A stretch of 63,738 nt of DNA from Burkholderia sp. LMG 13014. Its GTDB lineage: Bacteria; Pseudomonadota; Gammaproteobacteria; Burkholderiales; Burkholderiaceae. The notes below the pieces were generated by a model that saw nothing but the letters and a program-made list of their open reading frames with translations, was not told where the DNA came from and searched no databases. The number at the start of each line of letters is the position of its first letter. The stretch's first letter is position 1. A program made the position numbers and the translations under genes. Positions 33,604-40,998 of the stretch are shown here, piece after piece. Location of the stretch: positions 1-63,738 of the forward strand of contig NZ_CAJNKE010000003.1 in NCBI RefSeq assembly GCF_905232215.1, in the 5' to 3' direction.

Positions 33604-33627
33604 AAAGAAAGGCCCCAAGTTGGGGCC
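33604..33627 (-). terminator. Intrinsic terminator after the 68-residue gene
   Basis: On the - strand the hairpin GGCCCCAACTTGGGGCC (33611-33627) is followed by TTTCTTT. It ends the transcript of the small gene at 33644-33850 before the PilL operon begins. Confidence 0.82.
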
Positions 33628-33643
33628 TGTGAAAATGGGTCTC

Positions 33644-33850
33644 TTATTTCTCGTCGTCGATGCCCATGCGCTCACGCATTTCGGCGAGGAACGCCTCGGG
33701 GGCCATCAGACCATAGCGTGCCAGGCGCACAGGGATGTCCTCCGCATCGAGGTTCCCATCTTCGATGCGCTGCCGCAGGAAATCCGCAATCTCGGCTTCC
33801 AGCTTCCGTTGGGTGTCGATGGCTTCGGACGGTTGGGTGTTGGTATTCAT
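33644..33850 (-). CDS. Small conserved ICE protein, 68 residues
   Basis: A short soluble, acidic protein (TQRKLEAEIADFLRQRIEDG, then LDAEDIPVRLARYGLMAPEAFLAEM). It is helical throughout, with no membrane segment. It has a good RBS (AAGGAGA) 6 nt before the ATG and its own terminator after the stop, which supports it as a real gene. I do not recognise a function. Confidence 0.65.
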   Translation of the reverse strand: MNTNTQPSEAIDTQRKLEAEIADFLRQRIEDGNLDAEDIPVRLARYGLMAPEAFLAEMRERMGIDDEK

Positions 33851-33868
33851 GGAAATCTCCTTGGGATG

Positions 33869-33911
33869 AAAAAAGCGCAGCCACGTCCACGGAGAACGTG
33901 GGCGTGGCTGC
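33869..33911 (-). terminator. Terminator-like hairpin in front of the 68-residue gene
   Basis: On the - strand GCAGCCACG...CGTGGCTGC forms a long stem (33877-33911) followed by GCTTTTTTC. It is 19 nt before the start codon of the next gene, so it can end the helicase transcript or attenuate the downstream gene. Confidence 0.75.
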
Positions 33912-33965
33912 AAGGTGGGAACAACAGAAATGCCGGCGGCGCTAGGCCGGCTTGTGGCGTGGGAA

Positions 33966-36245
33966 TCAGGCGGCGACCAGTTGCCGGGCCAGTGCGACCT
34001 CGACGGAATCACCATCCTGGTTCAGGACATCCAGCCCCGATTCGGGTACATCGCCCGAGGTGGACTGCGAGACCATGATCTTCTTGGCCATCAGTTCGAG
34101 GCATGTCATCTGCGAGGAACCGGCGTAGCCGAGATAGATCACGCGCACGGGGTGCTTCTGCCCGATGCGCCAGGAGCGGCGGGCCGCCTGCTGGAGCGAG
34201 TACACGTTGTAGCCCGACTGCATGAACACGATTGTCGGGAAATCCAACAGGTCCAATCCCGTCTTGACCAACTCGGGGTTGGTGATGAGCACGTCGATGC
34301 CACGATCCAGTTGCTCGGCAATCCAGTCCTCGCGGCGGCTTGCATCCACGCTCGCGCGCAGCACCGCCACCTTGAAACCTTCCTGCTCCAGCAGTACCTT
34401 CAGGCGCGACGTGGTGTCGCGCGTGCCGGTATAGACCGTGTAGGCGAGGACCTTGCGGCCCTGCGCCTTCTCCTGTTTGCAGATATCGATCAGCTCACGC
34501 TCCTTGGGGCTGATCTCGAACTCGTTGAACTGAGCCGGGACGAACGCCAAGGTGTTGCGCGTGCGCGGATGCACCACGGTTTCCGACCGGAAGCAGCAAT
34601 CCGGCCAGGCCAGCAGCACGTTGAGGACCACACCCAGCAGAGTCGTATCGCGTCGCGCCAGAGCCTGTTTCAGCTCCGCGGTCAGCCGGCCCGCCAGATC
34701 GCGGTAGGCCGCGGCTTGCGCCGTGTCCATCGCGACTTCGCGGAACTCTTCGTCATACGGCGGCAGGACGTTGCCGCCGATGTCCTTGAGCTTGAGGAAG
34801 ATCGTGAACGGCAGGATGCAGCGCAAGACGCCCTTGGGGCCGAAGCCCGGGGCTTTGACCGTGCGCACCGATACCTTGGTGCCCTTGGCCGTCTTGTGCG
34901 CCGTGCCGGCGCTCTCGGAGTAGATGTCCTTCAAGACCCCGTGATCGCGCATGAACGCCATCGCGGCCGAGGTCATGCTGCCGCTCGTGGTCGGGCGGTA
35001 GCCGTCTTCGATCATCCGCCCGGGAAGGGCTCGGAACAGCAGGTAGAACAGGTCGTCCCCGTAGCCGCCCATCAACGTGCCGGTCAGCAGCAAGGTTTTG
35101 CGAGCCTTCGCCGCCAGCACGCCCATGGCTTGGCCCTGGGCACTGCCGCCGTTCTTGTACTCGTGTGCCTCGTCGGCGATGAGCAGGTCGAACGTGCCTT
35201 GCGGCAGGTATCTCTTGATGAACTCGGACGGCTGATAGCCGCCCTCGCCAAACCCGAACTCCATGTTGGCCATCGCGCGTTCCATGCGCGTGGCCTGACG
35301 GTCGGAGAACACCAGTTCGCCGTTGCCGTCCATGAGGTTGATGAACTCATGGATGTTGTCGCCGAGCATCGAGGCCAGGAAGCCGTCGCCGAACTTCTGC
35401 ATCAGCTTCTGCGCGGTGACTTCCCCGATGGTCGGGATGCGCTTCAAGGCTTTGAGGACGGCCGAGGACTGATCGCTGCCGGACAGGCTTCTCGGGCGGA
35501 TCAGCGTCCACAGGGGGGCGGCGCAGTGGCTGCACTTCCTGCGGGATTCCTCGGCTTCGAGTTCGACCGGGTTGACCGGCTCGCCGTCGAGATCGGTGAT
35601 GACCGTGCCGCAGTCCGGGCACGCTGCCACGTTGCCGTGGCGGGTACGCCGCTGAGTGAAGACAGGCTTCCAGTGGAACCCCATCCGCATCCTGACGCGC
35701 CCCAGGACAAAGAACTCCTGGCCCGTGGGCTGCACGCCCAACTGCTCGCGTAGCTTGATGAGCTTGACCAAGGTATCGGGGCCGTTGAGCACCCACACCT
35801 TGGCGCCTGCTACCGTCTCCTGGATCTCGCGCCGCCACTTGTAAACAAGGTGCGGCGGCGAAAGAACCAAGGTGCGGCGGTAGCCTTCGGCGTTGAGCAC
35901 GGCGGCCGTGGCGATGCCGACGGTCGTCTTGCCGCAGCCCATTTCGCCATTGACGATCGCGGCATGTTCGCCACGGTCAATCAGCAGCTCGGCGGCGGCA
36001 TGGACGACTTCGGCCTGGGCCTGGAACAGCTTGCGCTTGAGGCTGGCGACGATGAGCTGGCGATGTGCCTGCGGTTGGCCGGTATAGACCGGCGGATTAG
36101 CGCTGTTGAGGGCGTCGAGCAGTTCGTCGCCGAACTCGCCGACGAAATCCTGAAGGCTCAGGGTCAGAGGGGAAGATTCCGCATCGAGCAGTTCGCCCTG
36201 TACGGGCGCGGCTTCAGCGGCATTGGTTTCGAGATCGAGGGACAT
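33966..36245 (-). CDS. SNF2/DEAH-type helicase-like ATPase
   Basis: 759 residues from the ATG at 36245. Motif I NGEMGCGKTTVGIA near residue 100, motif II LLIADEAHEYKNGGSAQG near 365, motif III-like LLLTGTLMGGYG, and a C-terminal helicase domain with VLITNPELVKTGLDLLDFPTIVF and the arginine finger region QAARRSWRIGQKHPVRV, which is of SNF2 type. A four-Cys zinc knuckle (CPDCGT then CSHCAAP) is inserted between motifs I and II. It probably remodels or moves along DNA. It heads the small-gene region and lies near two methyltransferase genes. Confidence 0.88.
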   Translation of the reverse strand: MSLDLETNAAEAAPVQGELLDAESSPLTLSLQDFVGEFGDELLDALNSANPPVYTGQPQAHRQLIVASLKRKLFQAQAEVVHAAAELLIDRGEHAAIVNGEMGCGKTTVGIATAAVLNAEGYRRTLVLSPPHLVYKWRREIQETVAGAKVWVLNGPDTLVKLIKLREQLGVQPTGQEFFVLGRVRMRMGFHWKPVFTQRRTRHGNVAACPDCGTVITDLDGEPVNPVELEAEESRRKCSHCAAPLWTLIRPRSLSGSDQSSAVLKALKRIPTIGEVTAQKLMQKFGDGFLASMLGDNIHEFINLMDGNGELVFSDRQATRMERAMANMEFGFGEGGYQPSEFIKRYLPQGTFDLLIADEAHEYKNGGSAQGQAMGVLAAKARKTLLLTGTLMGGYGDDLFYLLFRALPGRMIEDGYRPTTSGSMTSAAMAFMRDHGVLKDIYSESAGTAHKTAKGTKVSVRTVKAPGFGPKGVLRCILPFTIFLKLKDIGGNVLPPYDEEFREVAMDTAQAAAYRDLAGRLTAELKQALARRDTTLLGVVLNVLLAWPDCCFRSETVVHPRTRNTLAFVPAQFNEFEISPKERELIDICKQEKAQGRKVLAYTVYTGTRDTTSRLKVLLEQEGFKVAVLRASVDASRREDWIAEQLDRGIDVLITNPELVKTGLDLLDFPTIVFMQSGYNVYSLQQAARRSWRIGQKHPVRVIYLGYAGSSQMTCLELMAKKIMVSQSTSGDVPESGLDVLNQDGDSVEVALARQLVAA

Positions 36246-36265
36246 GGTGATGCTCCAAAGAAAAT

Positions 36266-36312
36266 GGGGCATGCACCACCCCCAGTGGGGCAGTGGCATG
36301 CCCCGTGGTGGG
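36266..36312 (-). promoter_or_regulatory. Leader hairpin of the helicase gene (CCCAC type)
   Basis: On the - strand CCCACCACGGGGCATG..CCCCACTGGGGGTGG and the further CATGCCCC can form alternative stems, ending in ATTTTC before the RBS. It is one of a family of GC-rich hairpins seen directly before several genes of this region. Confidence 0.55.
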
Positions 36313-36380
36313 AAGTAAATCGGCGCGTGGCCGAAGGTGGTTGAAGGTGCTGGCCTGGATGGCCAGCGGGTGAACCGTGC

Positions 36381-36686
36381 TCAGTCCTCGGACGGCAGAA
36401 CGATGACGGTGGCGCGGCGCTCCGCGTCGGTAACGATGCGAATGGCCAGCCCCGGGTGGATCACGTAGTGCGATGCCAGCGAAGCACCTGATTGAAGCGC
36501 GGTGCTGTTGGCCTGCCATTGCTGGACGTTGACGTCGCCCCAGTCACCACGGGTGTGGCGCCTGAAGTACGGGATCGGGTCGAGGCGACCCGAGCGGACC
36601 AGGCGGTCAATGCCTTTGCTGAAGATAAGCGCCCCGATGGGGAACGCCAGCCTCTGGCAGTAGGTTTCGATGCGATGTGATGCCAT
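36381..36686 (-). CDS. Conserved ICE protein, paralogue of the next gene
   Basis: 101 residues. It shares its layout with the 106-residue protein at 36777-37097: a hydrophobic Gly/Lys N-terminal part, a (V/L)xRxGxxDP(I/L)xYxxRHxRGDWG core, then QAN, and a C-terminal strand pair ending in a VIxLPSED-like motif. AAGGAGGAG precedes the ATG. Role unknown. The two genes are a tandem duplication that has since diverged. Confidence 0.72.
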   Translation of the reverse strand: MASHRIETYCQRLAFPIGALIFSKGIDRLVRSGRLDPIPYFRRHTRGDWGDVNVQQWQANSTALQSGASLASHYVIHPGLAIRIVTDAERRATVIVLPSED

Positions 36687-36776
36687 GGGCTCCTCCTTGA
36701 AAGGTTATTGAGCCACGACACCCCTGGCGGAGTGAAGTGGCTCCGTCAGGTGGATGAGAATGACGATGTGGGGCCG

Positions 36777-37097
36777 TCAAATCAGATCTTGCTCCTCGGA
36801 TAGCTGGACCACCGTGGTTTCATGGTCCTCGCTGGTCTTGACGATCAGTGCCAGGTCCGGCGTGATCCTGAACTGCGAGATCATTAGGTTGTCCTGTTGG
36901 ATTGCGACGTTGTTGGCTTGGCGGGTGGCCTCGTCGATCTCGCCCCAGTCACCGCGCACGTGGCGCTGGACATAGGCCAAGGGGTCGATCAGGCCTTTGC
37001 GTGCCAACCAATGCACCTTCTCGCTCAACTTCAGCGTACCCGGTGCGAACAACGGTTGCTTCTGCGGCGCGGGCCGCTTGAACGGGTTTGCGAACAT
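36777..37097 (-). CDS. Conserved ICE protein with RGDWG motif
   Basis: 106 residues. Core LARKGLIDPLAYVQRHVRGDWGEI, followed by ATRQANNVAIQQ and the C-terminal ALIVKTSEDHETTVVQLSEEQ. The protein is soluble and small. It is paralogous to 36381-36686. AAGGAGAAAC precedes the ATG. The function is not known to me. Confidence 0.74.
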   Translation of the reverse strand: MFANPFKRPAPQKQPLFAPGTLKLSEKVHWLARKGLIDPLAYVQRHVRGDWGEIDEATRQANNVAIQQDNLMISQFRITPDLALIVKTSEDHETTVVQLSEEQDLI

Positions 37098-37148
37098 GGT
37101 GTTTCTCCTTCGATGTGGGAATAGCAGGACGGCAGCGCGTCCGGTGAG

Positions 37149-38258
37149 TCAGCGGATGGTCAACACCTCGCCCCGTGTCGCGGAGCCAGGCGTCATGTCC
37201 CACGCGCGGATGACGGGCACAAACTTGTCGGTGAGGATGCGGGTCTCGGCGATCGAGCCGTCTTCGCGTTCGGTGAATTCACGCTGGAGCGTCTTGTCCT
37301 TGTGGGTGTCACCTTTGACGACGAGCACGCGCCCGGTCTTGGAGCGCACAACCCCCGAGATCGCGCCCGCGGCCAGAGCCAGGGCGAGATGCCAGTGGGA
37401 CAAAGCCCGCGCCGGTGGACGCAGCGACTGCTGCGCGGCCCCCAGGTGCGTGTCCAGCGACGGCCAGAGGCCTTGCAGCCTGCCAACCTCGTCGGCGAAC
37501 TGCTCGGGCTCCATCGTCACGCGGAAGAAATGCTCCGGCTCGGCCGGACTGGCGGGGACGATGTACGGCAGGAACGGCCAATCGCTCGGCAGCTCCTCGG
37601 CTTCGACTTCGCCAAGCCCAACCTGCAGCAGCAGATTGCGCACGGCCTTGACGCCATCGGGAGCCTGTTCACGCTGTCGCACCCTTCGGCCGAAGATCAC
37701 CACCTGCTTGAATTGCGTTTCCACCGCTCGGTAGATGCGCAGGTCCGTGTAGTGGCGTGTCAGCCAACCGACCAACTCCGCGTCGAGCACGTAGCCGGGG
37801 ACGATGAAGACCAGCACGCCGCCGTACTGCAACAGCGACAGCGAACGCTGATAGAACAGCTTTTCGAGGCGGGCACGGCCCTGGCCTTGGTAGCCGATGT
37901 TGCCGTTGACGTCCTTGGACAGGTCGCCATACGGCGGGTTGAGCCAGAGCAACCCGAAGGATTGCTTGGAGACCATCGTGTCCATCAGGTCCGCGTGCAG
38001 GCAGTGATCGACCAGGCCGCGGGCATGACGTGCCCGCTCCGGGTCGAACTCGACGGCGAACGCCTTGGCCTGCTCGCGCCCGAGGGCATGGGCGGCTTCG
38101 GCGATCGCCACGCCTTCGCCGGCGCAGGGATCGAGGATGCACATCGGCCCGTCGCTGGGCATCAGTGCGTTGAGGGCTCTTTCGAGCGTGGGTTCGTCGG
38201 TCGGGTAGTAACCGTTCTTGGCGAAATTGCGGGCAAGCCGCGGGAACATGAGGGCCAT
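37149..38258 (-). CDS. Class I SAM-dependent N6-adenine DNA methyltransferase-like protein (DUF6094 type)
   Basis: 369 residues from the ATG at 38258. SAM-binding motif I is ILDPCAGEGVAIAEAA near residue 42 and the adenine-specific motif IV NPPYGDLS near 110. A second half without a known domain ends in MTPGSATRGEVLTIR. The N-terminal MALMFPRLARNFAKNGYYPTDEPTLERAL is family-typical. It probably methylates adenine in DNA, perhaps to guard the ICE against host restriction. No restriction partner is seen nearby. Confidence 0.82.
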   Translation of the reverse strand: MALMFPRLARNFAKNGYYPTDEPTLERALNALMPSDGPMCILDPCAGEGVAIAEAAHALGREQAKAFAVEFDPERARHARGLVDHCLHADLMDTMVSKQSFGLLWLNPPYGDLSKDVNGNIGYQGQGRARLEKLFYQRSLSLLQYGGVLVFIVPGYVLDAELVGWLTRHYTDLRIYRAVETQFKQVVIFGRRVRQREQAPDGVKAVRNLLLQVGLGEVEAEELPSDWPFLPYIVPASPAEPEHFFRVTMEPEQFADEVGRLQGLWPSLDTHLGAAQQSLRPPARALSHWHLALALAAGAISGVVRSKTGRVLVVKGDTHKDKTLQREFTEREDGSIAETRILTDKFVPVIRAWDMTPGSATRGEVLTIR

Positions 38259-38322
38259 GGAAGTCTCCTGGTTGGCGGGGAGGAATGGCGGAAGCACGCC
38301 AAGGCGTGCCTCCGCAGGTGGG

Positions 38323-38970
38323 TCAAGCCGCTACCGCTTCCGGCGTCCAAATCTTGGCCGGATACGGATAGGCGGTGAGTACGTCACTTCGGATCAGGGA
38401 ACCCAGCGCCAGGGTCAGCGCCGGCACGTCGATGGCGAGCCGATGGCCTTCCAACGGCCCGAGGGCGAACGGAAGGCGGGCCAGCATCTCGCGGGTTTGC
38501 AGCAGTTCCAGCACGGTCTCGCGCCAGTGGTCGAGCAGCGGCAACGGGCAGGTGTCCCGCACCAGCATCCACAGGCGGTCAAGCCGGTGGGAGCTGTCGC
38601 GTGGCAGCAATGCCAGCGCGCTGGCGTTGGCCTTGTCGGGCTTCACGCAACGCCGGTCGAACAGCCACACGTTGGACAGCGAACCGAACAGCGTTCGCCG
38701 GTAGGCGCGGGTCATGCGCTTTTCCAGGCGATCGACGTTGCCGACGAACACCGGGACGCTGCCGCCCTGGTCGGTGATGACGTGGAACTGGTCCAGTCCT
38801 TGCTCGTCGCGCCCGAGGGTCAGGCGAGCGAGGAACTGCTGGACGGCGGTGTCGCGCGCCCAGATGGACAGGAAGATCAGGTTGCCCTGGTCATCGCCGA
38901 CGCAGGCGTCGGCCATCACGTCCGGGCATTCGTCGATGCGGTACAGCGTGGAAGAAGTGTTTGCGGGCAT
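38323..38970 (-). CDS. Conserved ICE protein, 215 residues
   Basis: It begins MPANTSSTLYRIDECPDVMADACVGDDQG and has an alpha/beta body with PVFVGNVDRLEKRM and WLFDRRCVKPDKANASALALLPRDSS. It ends in a strand-rich part with IWTPEAVAA. Soluble, no membrane segment, no motif that I recognise. RBS GAGGAC, and a CCCAC-type hairpin in the leader at 38996-39035. By position it belongs to the uncharacterised block around the methyltransferase. Confidence 0.72.
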   Translation of the reverse strand: MPANTSSTLYRIDECPDVMADACVGDDQGNLIFLSIWARDTAVQQFLARLTLGRDEQGLDQFHVITDQGGSVPVFVGNVDRLEKRMTRAYRRTLFGSLSNVWLFDRRCVKPDKANASALALLPRDSSHRLDRLWMLVRDTCPLPLLDHWRETVLELLQTREMLARLPFALGPLEGHRLAIDVPALTLALGSLIRSDVLTAYPYPAKIWTPEAVAA

Positions 38971-38995
38971 GGTGGTGTCCTCGGATGAACGGGAA

Positions 38996-39035
38996 CAGCA
39001 CCGCCCGCCGGGGCAAGTACTGCCCCAGGGGGTGG
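38996..39035 (-). promoter_or_regulatory. Leader hairpin of the 215-residue gene (CCCAC type)
   Basis: On the - strand CCACCCCCTGGGGCAGTA..TTGCCCCGGCGGGCGGTG forms an outer CACCC/GGGCGGTG and an inner GGGGCA/TGCCCC stem. It ends 26 nt before the start codon. The nested form matches the leaders of 39324, 39834 and 40999. Confidence 0.6.
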
Positions 39036-39046
39036 AAGAAAATCGC

Positions 39047-39307
39047 TCAGTCCGGCTCGAACTGCCGGGTGTGCGGGTTGAAGTGAAGCGCCTCGTCCAC
39101 CGCGGTGATCGGCGTGAAGCCGTCCAGGTAGATGTTGTTGAGGTACTGGTCGCGGTAGGTCAGCGCCTGCCGCGCCTGTTCCTCGGTAAGGCCGTTGCTG
39201 ATGAAGTACTCCTGCATTTCCTCGTCGGAAGACACTTCGTCGTTGGACAAACTGCCTTCAACGAGTTTCAACAGTGAGGCGGGGAGCGCAGCCAGGATCG
39301 GGTCCAT
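39047..39307 (-). CDS. Small acidic ICE protein, 86 residues
   Basis: The start at 39307 has AGGAGGAACC at the right distance. The protein is acidic and helical: MDPILAALPASLLKLVEGSL, then a DEEMQEYFISNGLTEEQARQALTYRD stretch that resembles a UBA-like three-helix fold, and HFNPHTRQFEPD at the end. No function is known. Acidic small proteins on ICEs sometimes mimic DNA; that is only a possibility here. Confidence 0.68.
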   Translation of the reverse strand: MDPILAALPASLLKLVEGSLSNDEVSSDEEMQEYFISNGLTEEQARQALTYRDQYLNNIYLDGFTPITAVDEALHFNPHTRQFEPD

Positions 39308-39323
39308 GTCGGTTCCTCCTGAC

Positions 39324-39731
39324 TCAGGCCAACAGCGCCGCGGCGGGTGCCGTGGATGCCGTGGGGGTGCGCCGCCGCGCGTGGTAGGCGCGAACGCCTG
39401 CACGCCAGTCGGCGGACTGCTCCGGCGTCATGTCGAGGTAGCTCAACGGGCACGAGTAGTAGTACGGGTGCATGGACTCGTCCAAGGGCTTGTAGCCCCA
39501 TTGGCTGCCGCTGCGCTCCAGAAGATCGCAGCGGATGTAGCGCAGGGACTGGCCCGGTGCGAGATCACGATGCACGCCTTCGGCCCTGGCCGTCACTTCC
39601 GCGACGGACCAGAGGACGTTGCCGCGCAGCGTGTGGGCGATGACCTTCACGCTGGCGCGCTCGGTCTCCTGCGGTGCGATCAGTTCCGCGATCAGTTCAG
39701 ACCGCGATTGGGGAGAGAAATACCAGCCCAT
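39324..39731 (-). CDS. Conserved ICE protein, 135 residues
   Basis: It begins MGWYFSPQSRSELIAELIAP, with a beta-rich middle (SVKVIAHTLRGNVLWSVAEVTA; LRYIRCDLLERSGSQWGYKPLDESMHPYYYSCP) and an Ala/Thr-rich end. It reads like a small single-domain protein found on plasmids and ICEs. AGGAGGCCTC precedes the ATG. A CCCGC-type leader hairpin is at 39764-39794. Function unknown. Confidence 0.72.
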   Translation of the reverse strand: MGWYFSPQSRSELIAELIAPQETERASVKVIAHTLRGNVLWSVAEVTARAEGVHRDLAPGQSLRYIRCDLLERSGSQWGYKPLDESMHPYYYSCPLSYLDMTPEQSADWRAGVRAYHARRRTPTASTAPAAALLA

Positions 39732-39763
39732 GAGAGGCCTCCTGAAGAATGTAGAGCCAGAGG

Positions 39764-39794
39764 CCTCCCCGTGGGGAAGAACCCCCAGCGGGTG
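39764..39794 (-). promoter_or_regulatory. Leader hairpin of the 135-residue gene (CCCAC type)
   Basis: On the - strand CACCCGCTGGGGGTTCTTCCCCACGGGGAGG carries an inner GGGG-TTCTT-CCCC stem and an outer CCC/GGG pairing. It is 32 nt before the start codon. Confidence 0.58.
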
Positions 39795-39833
39795 ATGGAA
39801 TGCCGCGTGTGCGGCGATGGAATGCAGTGCGGG

Positions 39834-40157
39834 CTAGGAACCGCAACCGGCCGGGCAGCAACCCAGCGTGATCCCATGCGAACAGCAGCCGTTTTCAGCG
39901 AGCCAGTCCTGGGTTTCCTGCCGTTCGGCGGGTGTTGCGTAGTCCCATTCCTGGGTCGCGATTTCCAGCGCATGAACGCGCTGGCTTTCCGGCAATCGAC
40001 TGGCTTGCGCGTCGATCTCCGAGCTGAAAAGCGTGACCCAGTGATCCCAGGACAGGCCGCAACCACGTTGGGCATGCTCGGCGGCCGTCTTGCAAACGGC
40101 GCGCCACGCGGTTTCGTCCAGCGCGGAACGGGGTGTATCGCAAGTGATGATGGACAT
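39834..40157 (-). CDS. Cysteine-tailed ICE protein, 107 residues
   Basis: Soluble helical protein (WRAVCKTAAEHAQRGCGLSWDHWVTLFSSEID, then HALEIATQEWDYATPAERQETQDWLAENG) that ends in a Cys-rich tail CCSHGITLGCCPAGCGS with five Cys and one His. The tail could bind a metal or form disulfides. GGAGGTC precedes the ATG. I do not know the family function. The leader hairpin at 40186-40220 belongs to this gene. Confidence 0.68.
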   Translation of the reverse strand: MSIITCDTPRSALDETAWRAVCKTAAEHAQRGCGLSWDHWVTLFSSEIDAQASRLPESQRVHALEIATQEWDYATPAERQETQDWLAENGCCSHGITLGCCPAGCGS

Positions 40158-40185
40158 GATGGAGACCTCCAGAAGAAAGCCGAGG

Positions 40186-40220
40186 CCACCCCCGCATGGG
40201 GAAGGAACCCCGGCGGGTGG
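40186..40220 (-). promoter_or_regulatory. Leader hairpin of the Cys-tailed gene (CCCAC type)
   Basis: On the - strand CCACCCGCC-GGGG-TTCCTT-CCCC-ATGCGGGGGTGG: a clean nested stem, with the outer CCACCCGC pairing GCGGGGGTGG. It ends 29 nt before the start codon. Confidence 0.62.
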
Positions 40221-40251
40221 ATGAAGAACACCGCGGATGCGGTGTCTGCAA

Positions 40252-40941
40252 TCACGCAGGTTGCAGTTCGGCCTGGCGGCTCCACTCCTGCGTCTTGAAG
40301 TCCAGCGCGTAGCCCAGTTCGCCCAGGCGGGCGATCTGCGCGCGCAGGGTGCGGCGGTCGATGGTCGAATCCAGCTTCACAGACTCGCCCAGCGGCCACA
40401 ACAGGCCGAACAGCGCGGCGTCGCCATCCTCGGTGCTGCCGGGGGCAGCAGCCGCAGCAGGCGGCGCGTCCACGCCGAAGGGCGTGGTATCGACCAGCGG
40501 GTCCGCGGACGTCTGCACGGGTGCAGGTTTGGCGGACCTGGATGCCTTGGCGGGCTTGGCCGGCGTTGTCGCAGGCTGTGTCCCTTGCTCTTCATCGAGC
40601 GGATCGACTTCCTGCGGAGCAAAGCTATGTGCTTCGGCCTTGCTCAGCTTGTCGATGCCGAAAAGTGTCATACCGTCCAGGTTGGCGCGCATCTCGAAAC
40701 GCATGCTGCCGTCGCTGATCGGATAGCCTTTGAGGAAGATGTAGCGAAGAACGAATTCCCCTTGGTACTTGCCCTCGGGGTATTGCTCCAACTCCGCGTC
40801 TTTAATCGTGAACTTGCCGAGTTGGCATTCGAGCTTGCCAACGTTGAACTTTCCGTTGCGGCCGTGAATGGTGCGCAGCGCGAGCTGGCCCGGGACGATG
40901 ATGGGCGTGGCCGATTTCTCGGGTGCCGATGTGACTGCCAT
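40252..40941 (-). CDS. DUF3275 family ICE protein
   Basis: 229 residues from the ATG at 40941. The N-terminal domain has IIVPGQLALRTIHGRNGKFNVGKLECQLGKFTIKDAELEQYPEGKYQG, which is the DUF3275 pattern, then a Pro/Ala-rich low-complexity linker, and a C-terminal winged-helix-like part (LFGLLWPLGESVKLDSTIDRRTLRAQIARLGELGY). DUF3275 occurs mainly on ICEs and islands, near DUF3577. Its function is unknown; DNA binding is possible. It lies directly after the DUF3577 gene and its terminator. Confidence 0.8.
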   Translation of the reverse strand: MAVTSAPEKSATPIIVPGQLALRTIHGRNGKFNVGKLECQLGKFTIKDAELEQYPEGKYQGEFVLRYIFLKGYPISDGSMRFEMRANLDGMTLFGIDKLSKAEAHSFAPQEVDPLDEEQGTQPATTPAKPAKASRSAKPAPVQTSADPLVDTTPFGVDAPPAAAAAPGSTEDGDAALFGLLWPLGESVKLDSTIDRRTLRAQIARLGELGYALDFKTQEWSRQAELQPA

Positions 40942-40964
40942 GATGCTTCTCCTTGAGGAATAGG

Positions 40965-40990
40965 AAAAAGGCAAGGCCCCGTGAGGGGCC
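40965..40990 (-). terminator. Intrinsic terminator after the DUF3577 gene
   Basis: On the - strand the hairpin GGCCCCTCACGGGGCC is followed by TTGCCTTTTT. It is 9 nt after the DUF3577 stop and only 24 nt before the DUF3275 start, inside that gene's leader. Confidence 0.82.
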
Positions 40991-40998
40991 ATGCCGGA

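Noticed and set aside
33915-35753. 612-codon open frame on the + strand opposite the helicase gene
   Set aside because: Shadow of the helicase frame; low-complexity composition and no RBS.
33966-38258. DISARM- or BREX-like defence system around helicase and adenine methyltransferase
   Set aside because: No DUF1998, PLD-nuclease, PglZ or BrxC-like gene is present; the set recurs as ICE accessory genes instead.
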